Below are positions 1 through 6,127 of a stretch of DNA of 6,127 nucleotides, one piece after another; position 1 is the stretch's first letter; the number at the start of each line of letters is the position of its first letter. Both the position numbers and the translations under genes were made by a program. Location of the stretch: positions 1-6,127 of the forward strand of contig JAEZHS010000193.1 of NCBI GenBank assembly GCA_023436825.1. The letters run 5' to 3'. The notes under the pieces were generated by a model. That model ran no database searches and was not told the origin of the DNA. It saw only the letters and a list, made by a program, of their open reading frames with translations. The DNA comes from Pseudomonadota bacterium (GTDB lineage Bacteria; Pseudomonadota; Alphaproteobacteria; Reyranellales; Reyranellaceae).

Positions 1-28
1 GTGGTGGGGTTTTGGGCGGGGGGGGGGG
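1..28. repeat. G-rich low-complexity stretch at window edge
   Basis: Bases 1-28 are almost entirely G and T, ending in an uninterrupted run of 11 G at 18-28. The encoded residues do not match the well-conserved beginning of a LysR helix-turn-helix, while the sequence from base 29 onwards does. The likely reading is a low-quality contig end or poly-G read artefact rather than biology. A real homopolymer that shifts the frame of the regulator is the alternative. Confidence 0.6.
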
Positions 29-876
29 TCCGCCGGGCGGCGGCGCGACTCGGCCGCACCCAGTCGGCGGTCAGCCATTCGCTGGCCCGCCTGCGCGGGC
101 AGCTCGGCGATCCGCTGCTGCTGAAGGGCGGCCGGCGCATGGAGCCGACCGCCTTCGCCGTCGAGCTGATGGAGCAGGTGCGGCCATTGCTGGGCGGCCT
201 GCAGCGCGTGCTGGCGCCGCGCCGCCGCTTCGACCCGGCGACGTCGAGCCGCGTCTTCCGCCTGGCCGCGCCCGACTTCGCCCAGGCGATGTTCATCGAC
301 CTGCTGACGACGGCGCGGCGCCGCGCGCCCGGCGTGTCGATCGAATGGACGGGACCGCGCGAGACCATGCTGCTCGAGCTCGCCGAGGGCCAGCTCGACC
401 TCGCCATCGCGCCCGCCGGTCTCGGCCTGCCGGCGGGCCTGGAGGCCGAGGATATCGGCGCGCTGCACTGGCGTTGCTTCGCGCGGCGTGGGCATCCCGC
501 GTTGCGGCGCTGGGGCCGGCGCGCCTGGAGCCAGTGGCCGCACCTCGTGGTGCGCGTCGGCGATCAGCTGGAGAGCCCGGTCAACATCGCCGCCACGGCC
601 GCGGGCATCGACCGCACCATCGCGGGCTGGGTGCCCAACTTCTCGGCGGTCGCGCCGGTGCTGGCGGCCTCGGACCTTCTGGCCACCCTGCCCATCCCGG
701 CCATGGCCGGCACGCTCCGACCGCATGGGCTCGAGGGCCGGCGCGTGCCGTTCACCATCGCGCCGATGCCGCATGTGCTGCTGTGGAGCCGCGTGCGCAC
801 CCACGACCCCGAGGTCGCCTGGCTGCGCCGCCTGCTCACGCCGCTGGCGAAGACCAGGTTCGCCGCGGCAGCCTGA
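1..876 (+). CDS. LysR-family transcriptional regulator, 5' partial
   Basis: This is a cytoplasmic DNA-binding regulator, probably responsive to a small effector. A winged helix-turn-helix is visible at about residues 10-45 (RRAAARLGRTQSAVSHSLAR, then LGDPLLLKGGRR), the standard LysR arrangement. It is followed by a linker helix and a periplasmic-binding-protein-like effector domain at about residues 83-285 (RVFRLAAPDF, GQLDLAIAPAG, FARRGHPAL). The phrases resemble the NodD/NahR-like branch of the family; that assignment is by eye. Usual length is about 300 residues and 291 are visible, so roughly the first ten are missing or garbled. The canonical start (acidic and hydrophobic residues before S-x-x-R-A-A) is replaced by V-V-G-F-W-A-G-G-G from a G-rich stretch. 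The true start therefore lies left of the window or is corrupted, and the GTG at base 1 should not be taken as the start. The stop is TGA at 874-876. It converges with argC. LysR regulators usually control a divergent neighbour, which would lie outside the window, so the target is unknown. Confidence 0.9.
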   Translation: MVGFWAGGGVRRAAARLGRTQSAVSHSLARLRGQLGDPLLLKGGRRMEPTAFAVELMEQVRPLLGGLQRVLAPRRRFDPATSSRVFRLAAPDFAQAMFIDLLTTARRRAPGVSIEWTGPRETMLLELAEGQLDLAIAPAGLGLPAGLEAEDIGALHWRCFARRGHPALRRWGRRAWSQWPHLVVRVGDQLESPVNIAATAAGIDRTIAGWVPNFSAVAPVLAASDLLATLPIPAMAGTLRPHGLEGRRVPFTIAPMPHVLLWSRVRTHDPEVAWLRRLLTPLAKTRFAAAA

Positions 877-889
877 TCATGAGGCTCCC

Positions 890-1867
890 TTAGGCCGCGA
901 CGGCGAGGCCGGTCGTCTCGTCGACGCCGGTCTTGAGGTTGATGCACTGCACCGCCGCGCCCGAGGCGCCCTTGCCGAGGTTGTCGAGCGAGGCGACGGC
1001 CAGGATCTGCTCCTCGGCCTCGTTGCCGTAGACGGCGAGCTCCATGGTGTTGGTGTCGACCAGCCGGTCGGCGCGCAGGAAGCGGTCGCGCTCCAGCCAC
1101 TTGCGGTCGGCAAGCGGCCGCACCGGCACGAAGGTCTCGCCGGCATAGTAGTCGGCCAGCACGCCGTGCACGTCCTTGGCGCTCACCTTCTTCGCCACGA
1201 TGTCGCGCGTCAGCGGCACCATCACCAGCATGCCCTGGGCGTAATGGCCGACCGACGGCAGGAACATCGGGGCGTGCTGGAGATGGGAGTACTTCTTCAT
1301 CTCCGGGACGTGCTTGTGCGTGAGCTCGAGCCCATAGACGCCGAACGGCTCGACGCCGGGCTGCTCGTGGACGGCGATCAATTCCTTGCCGCCGCCGGTG
1401 TAGCCCGAGACGCCGAACACGGCGGGCGTCGAATCGGCGCGCACGATGCCGGCGTCGACCAGCGGCCGCAGGAGGGCGATGGCGCCCGTCGGATAGCAGC
1501 CCGGGTTGGAGATGCGGTTGGACTCGAGCAGCTTCTGGCGATGGTCCTTGGCCAGCTCGGGGAAGCCGTAGGTCCAGCCGTCGGCCACGCGATGCGCGGT
1601 GCTGGCGTCGATCACGACGGTGTCGGTGTCACCCCCCTTTGAGCTATCAAGGGCCGCCACCAGCTCCTTGGCCGCGGCGTCGGGCAGGCAGAGCACGGCG
1701 ATGTCGGCCGCCCTGGCGATCTCGGCGCGCTTGCCGAGATCCTTGCGGTCGGCCATCGGCAGCTCGAGCAGCTCGATGTCCGGCCGGTCCTTCAGCCGAT
1801 CGAGGATCTGCAGGCCGGTGGTGCCGTGCTGGCCGTCGATGAAGATCTTGGTCTTGTTGCTGGTCAT
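890..1867 (-). CDS. argC: N-acetyl-gamma-glutamyl-phosphate reductase, type 2 (ArgC)
   Basis: ArgC catalyses the NADPH-dependent reduction of N-acetyl-glutamyl-5-phosphate to N-acetyl-glutamate 5-semialdehyde, the third step of arginine biosynthesis, in the cytoplasm. The 325-residue product has the N-terminal dinucleotide-binding loop GQHGTTG (residues 12-18), then IDASTAHRV (87-95) and the catalytic-cysteine motif NPGCYPTG with Cys124. After these come SGYTGGGKE (154-162), the histidine-containing HKHVPEM (184-190) and the C-terminal NLGKGASGAAVQ. The compact length and the DGQHGTTG start fit the type-2 (shorter) ArgC class common in alphaproteobacteria. The ATG at 1867 is supported by the position of the nucleotide-binding fold and a purine-rich ribosome-binding stretch. 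The stop is TAA at 892-890. An odd hydrophilic segment, residues 74-81 (DSSKGGDT), sits between two core strands and uses codons that are uncommon elsewhere in the gene. No other arg gene is adjacent, so argC appears to be transcribed alone. Confidence 0.96.
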   Translation of the reverse strand: MTSNKTKIFIDGQHGTTGLQILDRLKDRPDIELLELPMADRKDLGKRAEIARAADIAVLCLPDAAAKELVAALDSSKGGDTDTVVIDASTAHRVADGWTYGFPELAKDHRQKLLESNRISNPGCYPTGAIALLRPLVDAGIVRADSTPAVFGVSGYTGGGKELIAVHEQPGVEPFGVYGLELTHKHVPEMKKYSHLQHAPMFLPSVGHYAQGMLVMVPLTRDIVAKKVSAKDVHGVLADYYAGETFVPVRPLADRKWLERDRFLRADRLVDTNTMELAVYGNEAEEQILAVASLDNLGKGASGAAVQCINLKTGVDETTGLAVAA

Positions 1868-1870
1868 GGT

Positions 1871-1880
1871 CTTCTCTCTC
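1871..1880 (-). promoter_or_regulatory. Probable ribosome-binding site of argC
   Basis: On the minus strand the bases before the argC ATG read GAGAGAGAAGACC. This is a purine-rich but imperfect Shine-Dalgarno stretch ending three bases before the start codon. It supports the ATG at 1867, because no better start and site are seen upstream in this frame. Confidence 0.5.
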
Positions 1881-1929
1881 GCGAAATTTAGGCCTTGGGG
1901 AGGGCCGACTGGAGAAGAAGGAAGGGATG

Positions 1930-1957
1930 GAAGCCGCCTGATCTCTCCAGCGGCTTC
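1930..1957. repeat. 8-bp perfect inverted repeat in argC leader
   Basis: GAAGCCGC (1930-1937) and GCGGCTTC (1950-1957) are perfect reverse complements separated by 12 bases. They lie 63 bp or more upstream of the argC start, inside the leader that the proposed argC promoter would transcribe. No U-tract follows on either strand, so it is not a typical intrinsic terminator. It could be an RNA stem in the argC leader, a protein-binding dyad, or chance in GC-rich DNA. Confidence 0.5.
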
Positions 1958-1976
1958 ACGATACGGCGCGGTTGTT

Positions 1977-1988
1977 ACGCGCGCGCGT
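1977..1988. repeat. 12-bp alternating CG palindrome
   Basis: ACGCGCGCGCGT is a perfect 12-bp palindrome of alternating purines and pyrimidines in the divergent intergenic region. Such tracts can adopt Z-DNA under negative supercoiling. No function can be assigned from the sequence. Confidence 0.45.
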
Positions 1989-1995
1989 CTTCACA

Positions 1996-2011
1996 CCGCT
2001 CGGAAGAGCGG
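1996..2011. repeat. 6-bp GC-rich hairpin with GGAA loop
   Basis: CCGCTC (1996-2001) and GAGCGG (2006-2011) form a perfect inverted repeat around GGAA. It lies between the 12-bp palindrome and the candidate argC promoter, so it would be near the 5' end of an argC leader transcript. There is no T-run, so a terminator is not supported. Confidence 0.4.
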
Positions 2012-2055
2012 CGGCGTCGCGACCGGAAGGGGGCGAACGAAGTCATCGTGCGCGC

Positions 2056-2084
2056 ATATTTCATCGCAGGGTCGCGATGTCAAG
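2056..2084 (-). promoter_or_regulatory. Candidate argC promoter (minus strand)
   Basis: Reading the minus strand, CTTGAC (2084 to 2079) is followed after exactly 17 bases by AAATAT (2061 to 2056). The pattern described for alphaproteobacterial housekeeping sigma is CTTGAC-N17-CTATAT; the -35 matches in all six positions and the -10 in four of six. Transcription would begin near 2050 and leave a leader of about 180 bases before the argC ATG. The spacer contains a dyad that could be an operator. The call is inferred from sequence match only. Confidence 0.5.
2062..2079. promoter_or_regulatory. Dyad CATCGC-N6-GCGATG in promoter spacer
   Basis: CATCGC (2062-2067) and GCGATG (2074-2079) are perfect reverse complements with a 6-base centre. 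The 18-bp dyad fills the gap between the -35 and -10 elements of the proposed argC promoter, the usual position for a repressor operator. A further TCATCG copy lies at 2043-2048, just past the -10. The binding protein, if any, is unknown. A coincidental repeat is possible. Confidence 0.4.
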
Positions 2085-2106
2085 GTGTAGGCTCGGGAAT
2101 CATTGC

Positions 2107-2111
2107 AGGAG
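2107..2111 (+). promoter_or_regulatory. Ribosome-binding site deciding the start at 2118
   Basis: AGGAG at 2107-2111 is followed by six bases and then ATG at 2118. This spacing is ideal and favours the ATG over the in-frame TTG at 2103, which would place the Shine-Dalgarno sequence inside the coding region. Confidence 0.75.
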
Positions 2112-2117
2112 CCAGCC

Positions 2118-2612
2118 ATGAGCCAGAGTCCCACCGCCGTCGCCCACCCCGAGGGCCTCTCCATGCTGGAGAAGCGCAAGATCGAGGCCGAGATCCTGAA
2201 AGAGGTCTATCTCACCCTGAAGGAGAGCCACGGCGAGGAGGTCGCGAAGAAGACGATCGCGGAGTCGGTGCGCCGCTCGGCCATCGAGCAGGCGCGGGCG
2301 TTCGCCGGGGCGGCGCCGGGCGGCACTTCGCTGAAGGCCTTCCAGGACGTGATGCCGCTGTGGACCAAGGGCGGCGCGCTCGAGATCGAGGTCAAGGAGC
2401 AGAGCGACACCAGCTTCACCTTCAACGTCGTGCGCTGCCGCTATTCCGAGACCTACAAGGCGATGGGGCTGGGCGAGATCGGTCATCTGCTGTCGTGCAA
2501 CCGCGACGGCGCGTTCTGCGAGGGCTACGATCCCAAGCTCAAGCTCGAGCGCACGCAGACCATCATGCAGGGCGCCAGCCACTGCGATTTCAGATATCGC
2601 TACGAAAGCTGA
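2118..2612 (+). CDS. L-2-amino-thiazoline-4-carboxylic acid hydrolase-like protein
   Basis: This 164-residue protein, without signal peptide or membrane segment, resembles the L-2-amino-thiazoline-4-carboxylate (ATC) hydrolase family. The founding pseudomonad enzyme opens the thiazoline ring of L-ATC to N-carbamoyl-L-cysteine on the way to L-cysteine. Most relatives are uncharacterised, so the substrate here is not established. The N-terminal half (about residues 15-65) is charged and helical. The C-terminal half carries the recognisable part: VVRCRYSETYKAMGLGEIG (105-122), LLSCNRDGAFCEGYDP (124-139), and LERTQTIMQGASHCDFRYR (143-161). The last contains the family's typical leucine/arginine then G-x-x-x-C-D-F ending. 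Four cysteines (107, 127, 134, 156) and H155 are candidate functional residues. No N-carbamoyl-cysteine amidase or racemase gene is adjacent, so the complete cysteine pathway is not supported here. The gene is divergent from argC. A hairpin follows its stop. Confidence 0.8.
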   Translation: MSQSPTAVAHPEGLSMLEKRKIEAEILKEVYLTLKESHGEEVAKKTIAESVRRSAIEQARAFAGAAPGGTSLKAFQDVMPLWTKGGALEIEVKEQSDTSFTFNVVRCRYSETYKAMGLGEIGHLLSCNRDGAFCEGYDPKLKLERTQTIMQGASHCDFRYRYES

Positions 2613-2615
2613 CCG

Positions 2616-2632
2616 CCCGGCGAAAGGCCGGG
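2616..2632 (+). terminator. Possible weak terminator hairpin after the hydrolase-like gene
   Basis: CCCGGC (2616-2621), loop GAAAG, and GCCGGG (2627-2632) form a perfect 6-bp GC stem just after the stop codon at 2610-2612. There is no downstream T-tract, so intrinsic termination would be weak. It may instead protect the 3' end of the transcript. A second small dyad, GATCG-N4-CGATC, lies at 2639-2652. Confidence 0.4.
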
Positions 2633-2706
2633 TCGCATGATCGAGCGCGATCGCCGGAAATGTGCCAGTGTCGGAACCGGAAGTTGCCGTCTGAGTTGCG
2701 TAAACC

Positions 2707-5700
2707 ATGGCCCGAGTCCGGACCAATCCTGTCTTCGTAGCGTTGCGCCCGGCCGTCCTCTGGCTGGCCGCGACCGTCGTGGCCGCCGCGACACCGGTGG
2801 CAGCGCAGACCTTCGTCAACCAGGGCCCGGGCCTCAGCATCGGCCCCGCCGCCACGATCCAGAGCAACGACCAGCCGCCCAATGGAACGGTCGGCGCGGC
2901 CATCCAGGCCGTGCTGCCGCATCCCACCGATGCCAGCACGATGTATGTCGGCGGCACCAATGGCGGCATCTGGGTGACGCGCAACGGCGGCGAGAGCTGG
3001 ACGCCGCTCACCGACAAGCAACGCTCGCTGTCGATCGCGAGCCTCGCCTTCGATCCGACCGACGCCAGCCGCAACACGCTGGTCGCCGGCACCGGCATCA
3101 CCTCCAACGGCCTGATCGGCAACAACAACGTGACGGGTCGCGGCGGCGAGCGTATCGGGCTGCTCTACAGCACCGACGGCGGCGATTCGTGGCGCGAGCT
3201 GGGCGGTGCTGCGCTCGCCAACAAGAGCATCGTCGGCGTGGCGGCGCGCGGCAGCACCTTGCTGGCGGCGGCGGCCGAGCCGCATGACCCGGCGGCGGCG
3301 GGCGGACTCTATCGCAGCATCGATGGCGGCGGCTCGTTCGGCCTGGTGAGCGGCACGCACGGCCTGGCGAGCGGCCCGGTCTCGTCGCTGGCGGGAGACG
3401 GCGCCAACCGCAACGTCTTCTACGCCGCGGTCAGCGCCAACGGGGTCTACAAGAGCAGCAACGGCGGCGCCGACTGGACGCCGGTCCTGTCGCTCGGCGC
3501 CAACCGCATCGCCCGCGTGGCGACCGGCCCCAACGGATCGATCGCCGTCGGCGTCTACGACAGCTCGAGCGGCGGCCCGACCAGCGGCAGGCTGGTCGAG
3601 ATCCAACATTCGCGCGACGGCGGCGCGAGCTGGGCGCCGCTGGCCGTGCCGCAGATCAACCCCGGCGGCCAGGCCTCGACCGACTTCGCCATCACCATCG
3701 ATCCCGCGAACCCCGACATCGTCTACGTCGCCGGCGATCGCATCGCCGACGCGCCGTTCACCGTGACAGCCTACCGCATCGTCCGGCGGCCCGACGGCAC
3801 GTCGGTCGCCGAGACGCTGACCGACAGCGGCACGATCGACGGCTCGACGACGCATGCCGACGCGCGCACGCTCGCCTTCGACGCGCTGGGCCGGCTGATC
3901 CAGGGCGGCGACGGCGGCCTGTACTTCCGCACCAACCCCGCCGGCATGGGCGCCTGGCGCGGGCTCAACAACCCGTCGCTGTCGTTGCGCGAGCCCTATG
4001 CGGTGGCCTTCGATTCGATCAGCCGGCGCCTGGTGATGTCGGCGCAGGACACCGGCTCGGCCTACCAGAGCGCGCCCGGCAGCTCGACCTACAACGCCGC
4101 CGGCGGTGGCGGCGACGGCGTCAACGCGGTGGTCAACGACACGACGCTGCGCGGCCAGCGCCTCAGCGCGATCTACCTCACGTCGCAGAACCTGGCGCCG
4201 CTCACGCGCTTCATCGTCGACGCCAACGGCCGGGTCCAGTCGTCGTATACCTTCGGCACGCGGGAGGGCATGAGCGACCTGATCGGCGTCGTCGACGACG
4301 ACTTCTCGACGATACCGCGGCGGGTGCCGGTGAAGTCGCTGCCGTTCTCGAGCCGCATCGTGCTGAACCGGTCCGACCCGCAGCGGATCGCGATCGGCAC
4401 CAACTACGTCTACACGACGGTCGACCAGAACGCCTCGGCCGAGGTGCTGACGCTCACCAACCTCGGCACGGCGGGCAGCAAGGTCGGGCCGATCTCGGCC
4501 CTGGCCTACGGCACCGACGACAACATCGACGCCGTGCTGGCGGGATCGGGACCGGCCTTTGACGGCGAGCCCGGCAGGCTCTTCCTCAGCACCACGGGCG
4601 CGGCGGGCTCGCTGACGCAGCTCACGCCATACGCCGGCGCGATGCCGACCTCGGTGGTGTTCGACGCCCGCGCCTACCAGCGTTTCTTCGCCGCCGACAC
4701 CGCGCGGGTGTGGAGCACGGTGGATGCCGGGACCAGCTTCACCGACCTCACGCCCAACCTCGCTCCGCTCAACATCATCCGGCCGACCAGCGTCGAGTTC
4801 ATCTCCGCCAACGGCGTGCAGGCGCTGATGGTCGGCGGGCTCAACGACGTCGCCAATGCCCAGAGCCCGATCGCCACCGCGGACAGCGACGGCAACGGCG
4901 CACTCAGCAACTGGCGGGCCTTCGGCTTCGACCTGCCCAACACCATCGTCAACCAGATGAGCTACAACAAGTTCGCCGACGTCCTGGCGGTGAGCCTGTT
5001 CGGCCGAGGCGCCTGGCTGCTGTACGACGTGACGGCGTTCTTCCCCAGCGCCCTCGAGCTGCGCTTCGGCCTGGCCGACAATGATTCGGCGCCCTCGGCG
5101 TCGATCCTGACCAACGGCAACTACGCCAGCCGCAACCTGGTGAAGTACGGCTACGGCACGCTCACCATCGACGGCACGGCGACCTACAGCGGCCAGACCA
5201 GCGTGGTGGGAGGCCGGCTCAACGTGAATGGCGACATCACGCAGTCGAGCGACGTCATGGTCGGGCCGGGCGGCATCCTGGGCGGCGTCGGTTTCGTGCC
5301 GACGAGCCTGGTCGCGGGTACGCTGGCGCCCGGCAACTCGATCGGCACGCTGACGGTCAACGGCAACCTCACCTTCGTTTCCGGCAGCATCTACCAGGTC
5401 GAGGTGGCGGGGGCGGCAGCCGACCGCACCAACGTCACCGGCAACGCCACGCTCGCCGGCACCACCCAGGCGCTGTTCGCGCCGGGGACCCTGACGCGCA
5501 GCTACACCATCCTGTCGGCCGCGGGCGGCCTCAACGGCAGCTTCCAGGACCTGACCCCGGTCGGCCTCCCCGGCTTCCTGAATCCGAGCCTGGGCTACAG
5601 CGCGACGGACGTGACGCTCAACCTGCAATCGGCCATGACCGCGACGCCGGGCCTGGCCGGCAACCAGATCGCCGTCGCACGCACCCTCGACAGCGCGTTC

Positions 5701-6127
5701 AACGCCGGCCCCGGCCTCGGCGCCATGCCGGCCCTGTTCGGGCTCTCGACCGGACAGCTGCCGGCGGCGCTCGAGCTGCTGTCGGGCGACAATGCCAGTG
5801 TCGGCCAGTCGATGAGCATCACGGCCGGCGGACAGTTTGCGGCGCTGCTGGCCAATCGCCCGACCACGCGGCGCGCCGAGGAGCAGACCGCGTGGCTGGC
5901 CGGCTGCAGCGCGCCGGGGGCTGCGGCCTGCGATGCAGCCGACGAACCGCGCAACGGGCCGCGCAACTGGAGCGCCTGGGGCGCGGCGTTCGGCGGCGCG
6001 CAGTGGCTCAACGCCGATCCGGTGACGGGAGCCAACGCCGCGCAGCAGACGATCGGCGGCGGCGCGTTCGGCGGCGACTATCGCGTCGGGCCGCAGACGC
6101 TGCTCGGCATCGCGGTCGGCCTCAGCG
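2707..6127 (+). CDS. Autotransporter with Asp-box beta-propeller passenger, 3' partial
   Basis: The frame runs from ATG 2707 to the window edge without a stop (1140 codons). The TAA at 2701-2703 is in frame, so no earlier start exists; no good ribosome-binding site is visible. Residues 1-33 form a signal peptide: basic start, hydrophobic core ending AATPVAA, cleavage before Gln34. The passenger then shows six Asp-box/BNR motifs (S/T-x-D/N-x-G-x-x-W/F) at residues 91-98, 155-162, 204-211, 249-256, 302-309 and 671-678. HADARTLAFD (383-392) and a closing FGRGAW (765-770) add to a picture like sialidase/VPS10-type propellers. Residues 811-842 match an autotransporter-associated beta-strand repeat (GTLTIDGTATYSGQTSVVGG), followed by LAPGNSIGTLTVNGNLTF (873-890). 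LPAALELLSGDNAS (1018-1031) is the linker helix that precedes the barrel. NWSAWGAAFGG onwards (from about 1087) begins the outer-membrane beta-barrel, of which some 200 residues should lie beyond the window. It is a type Va secreted or surface protein. Its ligand or enzyme activity is unknown, and sialidase activity is not supported. The only cysteines are 1067 and 1075. Confidence 0.92.
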   Translation, partial: MARVRTNPVFVALRPAVLWLAATVVAAATPVAAQTFVNQGPGLSIGPAATIQSNDQPPNGTVGAAIQAVLPHPTDASTMYVGGTNGGIWVTRNGGESWTPLTDKQRSLSIASLAFDPTDASRNTLVAGTGITSNGLIGNNNVTGRGGERIGLLYSTDGGDSWRELGGAALANKSIVGVAARGSTLLAAAAEPHDPAAAGGLYRSIDGGGSFGLVSGTHGLASGPVSSLAGDGANRNVFYAAVSANGVYKSSNGGADWTPVLSLGANRIARVATGPNGSIAVGVYDSSSGGPTSGRLVEIQHSRDGGASWAPLAVPQINPGGQASTDFAITIDPANPDIVYVAGDRIADAPFTVTAYRIVRRPDGTSVAETLTDSGTIDGSTTHADARTLAFDALGRLIQGGDGGLYFRTNPAGMGAWRGLNNPSLSLREPYAVAFDSISRRLVMSAQDTGSAYQSAPGSSTYNAAGGGGDGVNAVVNDTTLRGQRLSAIYLTSQNLAPLTRFIVDANGRVQSSYTFGTREGMSDLIGVVDDDFSTIPRRVPVKSLPFSSRIVLNRSDPQRIAIGTNYVYTTVDQNASAEVLTLTNLGTAGSKVGPISALAYGTDDNIDAVLAGSGPAFDGEPGRLFLSTTGAAGSLTQLTPYAGAMPTSVVFDARAYQRFFAADTARVWSTVDAGTSFTDLTPNLAPLNIIRPTSVEFISANGVQALMVGGLNDVANAQSPIATADSDGNGALSNWRAFGFDLPNTIVNQMSYNKFADVLAVSLFGRGAWLLYDVTAFFPSALELRFGLADNDSAPSASILTNGNYASRNLVKYGYGTLTIDGTATYSGQTSVVGGRLNVNGDITQSSDVMVGPGGILGGVGFVPTSLVAGTLAPGNSIGTLTVNGNLTFVSGSIYQVEVAGAAADRTNVTGNATLAGTTQALFAPGTLTRSYTILSAAGGLNGSFQDLTPVGLPGFLNPSLGYSATDVTLNLQSAMTATPGLAGNQIAVARTLDSAFNAGPGLGAMPALFGLSTGQLPAALELLSGDNASVGQSMSITAGGQFAALLANRPTTRRAEEQTAWLAGCSAPGAAACDAADEPRNGPRNWSAWGAAFGGAQWLNADPVTGANAAQQTIGGGAFGGDYRVGPQTLLGIAVGLS

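Noticed and set aside
874..889. Terminator between the convergent LysR and argC genes
   Set aside because: Only 13 bp separate the stops. The local TGATCA palindrome and imperfect CCTGATCATGAGG dyad are too short, and there is no T-tract.
488..1642. A 384-codon plus-strand open frame across the LysR/argC junction
   Set aside because: It overlaps two well-supported genes in other frames, and its product is Arg/Ala/His-rich with no recognisable motif.
2654..2682. Repeated CCGGAA/TCGGAA/CCGGAA motifs upstream of the autotransporter
   Set aside because: Three short near-copies with irregular spacing occur, but similar hexamers are found elsewhere in this GC-rich window, and no promoter elements could be aligned with them.
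1895..2740. A 281-codon plus-strand open frame starting in the intergenic region
   Set aside because: It runs out of frame through the hydrolase-like gene, and its product is an Arg/Gly-rich low-complexity string. The competing frame has a good ribosome-binding site and family motifs.
2100..3128. A 342-codon minus-strand open frame over the hydrolase-like gene and autotransporter start
   Set aside because: It is antisense to two genes with clear family signatures, and its composition is typical of a GC-rich shadow frame.
2707..5031. Catalytic sialidase (neuraminidase) assignment for the passenger
   Set aside because: Asp-boxes are structural and occur in many propellers. I could not identify the arginine triad or the Tyr/Glu catalytic pair of sialidases.
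2590..5628. A 1012-codon open frame on the minus strand
   Set aside because: The translation is low-complexity Arg/Ala/Val/Asp/Gly-rich with no domain. It is the antisense shadow of the autotransporter, created by strong G/C bias at third codon positions. The plus-strand frame has a signal peptide, Asp-boxes and a barrel.

Overview
The window is very GC-rich (most third codon positions are G or C) and reads like a chromosome segment from an alphaproteobacterium. The reasons are the type-2 ArgC, a CTTGAC-type -35 element, and a classical autotransporter of alphaproteobacterial style. I cannot name the genus. No tRNA, rRNA, CRISPR array, insertion sequence or phage gene is visible.

Layout, left to right. 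(1) 1-876 (+): a LysR-type regulator whose N-terminus is cut off by the window edge; its first bases are a suspicious G-rich stretch with an 11-G run. (2) 890-1867 (-): argC, N-acetyl-gamma-glutamyl-phosphate reductase of arginine biosynthesis, convergent with the regulator and 13 bp from it. (3) 1868-2117: a 250-bp divergent intergenic region with several inverted repeats. It holds a good candidate argC promoter on the minus strand whose spacer contains a CATCGC-N6-GCGATG dyad. (4) 2118-2612 (+): a 164-residue protein resembling the L-2-amino-thiazoline-4-carboxylic acid hydrolase family. (5) 2613-2706: a short gap with a GC-rich hairpin. (6) 2707 to the window end (+): an open frame of at least 1140 codons encoding a type V secreted autotransporter. 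It has a signal peptide, a beta-propeller-like passenger with six Asp-box/BNR motifs, a short autotransporter-associated beta-strand repeat region, and the first strands of the outer-membrane beta-barrel. The barrel continues beyond the window.

The genes do not form an obvious pathway. argC is a housekeeping gene, and the LysR regulator probably acts on genes left of the window. The small hydrolase-like gene and the autotransporter are co-directional, but a hairpin and a 94-bp gap separate them. The most notable item is the autotransporter. Its passenger is a propeller with sialidase/VPS10-like Asp-boxes rather than the usual long beta-helix, and it is easily missed because a 1012-codon antisense frame covers most of it. 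I see no convincing new multi-gene system.
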